The notes under the pieces were generated by a model that saw only the letters and a program-made list of their open reading frames with translations, made no database searches and was not told where the DNA came from. This document shows positions 61,410 to 64,000 of a stretch of 64,000 bases of DNA, piece after piece (position 1 is the first letter of the stretch; each line of letters starts with the position of its first letter). This stretch comes from Tulasnella sp. 424 (lineage: Eukaryota > Basidiomycota > Agaricomycetes > Cantharellales > Tulasnellaceae). The stretch lies in NCBI GenBank assembly GCA_019633425.1, contig WSUB01000006.1, forward strand, positions 62,001-126,000. The letters run 5' to 3'. A program made the position numbers and the translations under genes.

Positions 61410-62002
61410 CTACGGTGCTTTGGGCAGCTTGGCTTTAGACACGTCGGTCTTGTTAAGGAACGAGATGATCGACGTTCTCAAAGAGCCATCCCGAAGCGAT
61501 CACGGATTTAAAGAGGACCAGAGATGCGGTCATTCGGTTTCGCACCTTTTCTTGAAGGAAAACTTGGGTCGTATTCAGATAAAGCAACGCAGCAGATGAT
61601 GGAGGTGACAGCTTCGAGGAACTGTAGCCAAATTTCCGTTCGGAGCGTTGACTGCCGACGTCGAACATGTTGCATGGTAATTAACGATCAAATGCGCGGT
61701 TAAAGCGGGTGAGTTGGGCGCGCACTGTGTCGACTGCTGACCGTACGTTACACCTCGATAATCCCTGTCATCTTTGCCGTGGCGCCCAGCACGTCGCTCT
61801 CGTTCAGCAAGTAATCCCGCAGAGTGACCCGTTTCGCTTTAAAGAAAGAGCAGCTTGCTGAATCCATGAGGTAAATCTCGAAGAGTGGTCCATCATGGTG
61901 GCAATGACAGGGTCTCACGCAGTTTAGGCGACGCCTGATGCGAGACGAAACGATGGGTTGGACTCGACTTCGTATTCGTATTCGATAAGTCGCGCTAGGC
62001 AT
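61410..62002 (-). pseudogene. relic of a heterotrimeric G-protein alpha subunit gene
   Basis: Three fragments follow G-alpha order. The first (62,002-61,748) ends LLNESDVLGATAKMTGIIEV, corresponding to the helical-domain end and switch I (usual text DVLRARxKTTGI). The second (61,668-61,453) has MFDVGSQRSERK and NRMTASLVLFKSVI, the switch II region, with Ser replacing the second Gly of DVGGQ. The third, one base out of frame (about 61,490-61,410), reads LRTSIISFLNKTDVSKAKLPK, which holds the guanine-recognition NKxD box, and then stops. The P-loop and C-terminal helix were not found, and the strand between TGI and MFDVG is missing. GTP binding and hydrolysis would be lost. Sequence up to about 62,460 may hold further remains of the N-terminal half. 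Confidence 0.65.
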
Positions 62003-62969
62003 TTCTAGAATGCGAAGAGCCGCTTGGATAGGGGTTAGTGTTAACGTTGATGTTGATGTTGAAGGTTGAAAGGGGCGTTAGCGAGGCAGGAGATTGGAGG
62101 GCACGTAGTCAGTCCAGATTAGAAGGGGGCCGCAGTGCAGCCAGCCGTCGTGTGCAGTGAAGAGACACGCACTCTATTCATCCTTCAACACGATCTACAC
62201 CAAGCTTCTTCATAGGCAATACGATATCCTTCGTTGAATCGACGCAGTTCTTGTATAACACGAGACAGATGCGACCAGCTCGTCGCCCAGGAATGCATCC
62301 GCTCTAGCGAATGATAATGATCTTCGTTTGTCTGACAACCATGCTCTTGCAGGAGCCTATTTTTCAGCATATTGCGTATGTGCCCGTTGTATGTGGGGTT
62401 GGCGTCGAGAGCGAATATACAGGGAAGGGAGGGTGTTGAACAACGGCGCGCGAGGCACGTCACGTCTCAGGGGGTAACCGACGAAGCGTGCAAATCGGTA
62501 TCCCTGACCTTGACCTTTCCAGCCGGCGTATCCTAGATCAGGCGAGAGAATGTATATATGGATTGTAGGTCACTCTCGAAGCACCGCAAGAGAGCTTGAC
62601 GAATCAGAGCCAGCCCTAGCGAGAGAGACGCGGGGAGCTTCGGAAGTTGTCCGAGGACGCACGTGAGCGCGTTAACAGCGTGACAAGAATGCCCCCCGAA
62701 GGATCAACCAAACAGCTGGGTCCGTCGGTTGGTCCACGCTGCTTGAAAGAGAACGCAACTAGCTATCCACTCTATAAAATATCCCAGTCCAACCTCCCAG
62801 TGGCTACCCGCAGAATAAGACGATGGGTGCGTAATGGCTACGAAGTACTATAACACATTCACAACCAAAAGATGAAGACGAAGAAGAATAAGAAAAGGGA
62901 GTAGCTATAGTAAATAGCGGCGATTAACAAGGAGTAATGTACGGAACAAGTGGACAATGGGGCAACCCG
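62003..62969. other. no intact gene; possible N-terminal G-alpha remains
   Basis: A minus-strand frame of 92 codons (62,463-62,185) could be a diverged part of the G-alpha helical domain, but I could not match it. The rest is the 3' flank of the kinase at the window edge. Confidence 0.3.
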
Positions 62970-64000
62970 CTACAAATCTCGTTCCCCATAAGTCAGGCAG
63001 CTTCCTTCTTGGTCCCACTGAGGCAAGAGATCAGCTTCTCTCAATAGCCTGAGTATCAGGAAAATGTTTGCAGATAGAGAAAGGATGAACACAGCCCACA
63101 TGAGGGAGATGAGCAGTTGAGCTGGGATTTTCAGCGAGGAACGGTATGCAGTTGTCGGAACGACCGTCTTGTCGTCCTCCCCGAATTGAGCTTCACTACC
63201 AGCGTCCCCGTTGATCGCTGATGCGGCTTGGCCGGCCGCAAGGCTCCCATTGTCTGCTCCCTCGTTGCCGACATGAGCTTTTCTCGACTCGTTTTGCTCA
63301 TCTCCTCGAGCACTCTCGACTTCGGCGCTAGGGCCAGACGGATCCTCCGACGTCTCAGCGAGCGCGGTCCCCTTCTCTAAACTTCCAGGATTAACGTCTC
63401 CATTCCCGTTCAATACCGCCTCTCGTTGAGAAGAGAGGTTGGAGAGGCCCTGCTGTACCTGTTTATGACCAGTTGCGACCTCCTCGATGGCGCCAGCCTC
63501 ACTTCCTGTCTGAGGAGAGTGATTGGAGATACCCGAAAGAAGTGCACATGTTGACGGTCGATTCCGTGGGTCAAAGTCCCAGCATTGAGGAAGTGCGGAA
63601 TAGAGGAACCGTAGGTAGAGGGCAGATTCCGAATCCACGTCTTCCGCGTCGTTAGGAAGCAAGAGGGAAGCGTCGCCGGGAAGTTCCTTCCGGTGCATAG
63701 CCAGGTAGAATTGGCCCACGGCAGTTCTCTCGGCATAAGGGATCCGGCCTGTTACCACCTATAAATTGAACAACACGCTCCTCAGCGAACGAGAGATTAG
63801 GAGATTGAACACAAGGATAATATACCTGGAAGACGGTACAAGCCCACGCCCATACGTCGCTCTCTAGATTGTGCGAGCGGTCACTCTCCAAAAGAAGCTC
63901 GGGGCTCGCGTATTGCCGAGTGCCTTTGAAGTTCGTTGTCGTAACCGAGCCCGGCAAATCACCTGAACCCCTGACAAACGAAGCCAATCCAAAGCAGCCC
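62970..64000 (-). CDS. TKL kinase-like protein with C-terminal membrane segment, 5' end outside the window
   Basis: Two 3' exons of a paralogue of the gene at 57,755: 64000-63826 (incomplete) and 63758-62970, with an intron at the same place (after TVFQ, before VTGRIPYAE). The first visible residues read GCFGLASF, so the DFG aspartate is Cys. YASPELL and DVWAWACTVFQ follow. The C-lobe ends with LPQCWDFDPRNRP. A low-complexity linker of about 110 residues (rich in Ser, Glu, Asn, Gly) is much longer than in the paralogue. A membrane helix (LISLMWAVFILSLSANIFLIL) precedes a short tail that stops at ERDL. The Cys suggests impaired catalysis, but the rest of the catalytic residues lie beyond the edge. 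Confidence 0.75.

Noticed and set aside
1..64000. CRISPR arrays, operons, riboswitches, bacterial origins
   Set aside because: None seen; spliced genes and promoter types show a eukaryotic nuclear sequence.

Overview
This is nuclear DNA of a filamentous basidiomycete, most likely an Agaricomycete. The genes I can read carry many short introns (mostly 50-80 nt, GT-AG with a few GC-AG) and tiny exons. Promoters are pyrimidine-rich, and tyrosine-kinase-like (TKL) protein kinases are expanded. Nothing prokaryotic or viral was seen. Gene models were spliced by eye, using splice signals, reading frame and comparison between paralogues within the window.

Layout. Bases 1-13,000 are gene-poor: one small two-exon gene (778-1108, minus), an inverted-repeat element with a 6-bp target duplication (3919-4702), a decayed multi-exon membrane-protein gene (about 5.3-7.3 kb) and otherwise unassignable DNA. 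A sugar transporter of the major facilitator superfamily lies at 13,047-16,387 and its paralogue at 29,720-32,526. Between them are three tandem flavin-monooxygenase genes (17.6-23.7 kb), signal peptidase subunit Spc2 (24.0-25.1 kb), a 442-bp tandem non-coding repeat (25.25-26.1 kb) and about 3.6 kb without supported genes.

The most unusual part is 34-48 kb, all on the minus strand. Three TKL kinase genes there share exon lengths, and each is fused to something different. Two (34.3-37.3 and 42.4-45.1 kb) run in frame into RNA-recognition motifs (RRMs) copied from RRM2 and RRM3 of the neighbouring Gbp2/Hrb1-like gene (45.9-48.4 kb). The third (38.8-41.3 kb) reads in frame from a heat-shock-factor-type DNA-binding domain into the kinase and then into decaying tetratricopeptide repeats. 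Block duplication has left an orphan Gbp2 3' end at about 37.9-38.2 kb.

From 48.6 kb there are conserved housekeeping genes: an SDS23-type CBS protein, homoserine dehydrogenase (Hom6), an unrecognised divergent gene, and TFIIE-alpha (Tfa1). The right end holds a second kinase cluster. One gene (57.8-60.7 kb) encodes a pseudokinase followed by a kinase and C-terminal membrane segments. After a G-protein alpha relic comes a related kinase cut by the window edge (62,970-64,000), whose DFG aspartate is cysteine.

Overall: housekeeping genes (secretion, transcription, methionine/threonine synthesis, mRNA export, stress signalling) are interleaved with two kinase clusters that appear to grow by tandem duplication and capture domains from neighbours.
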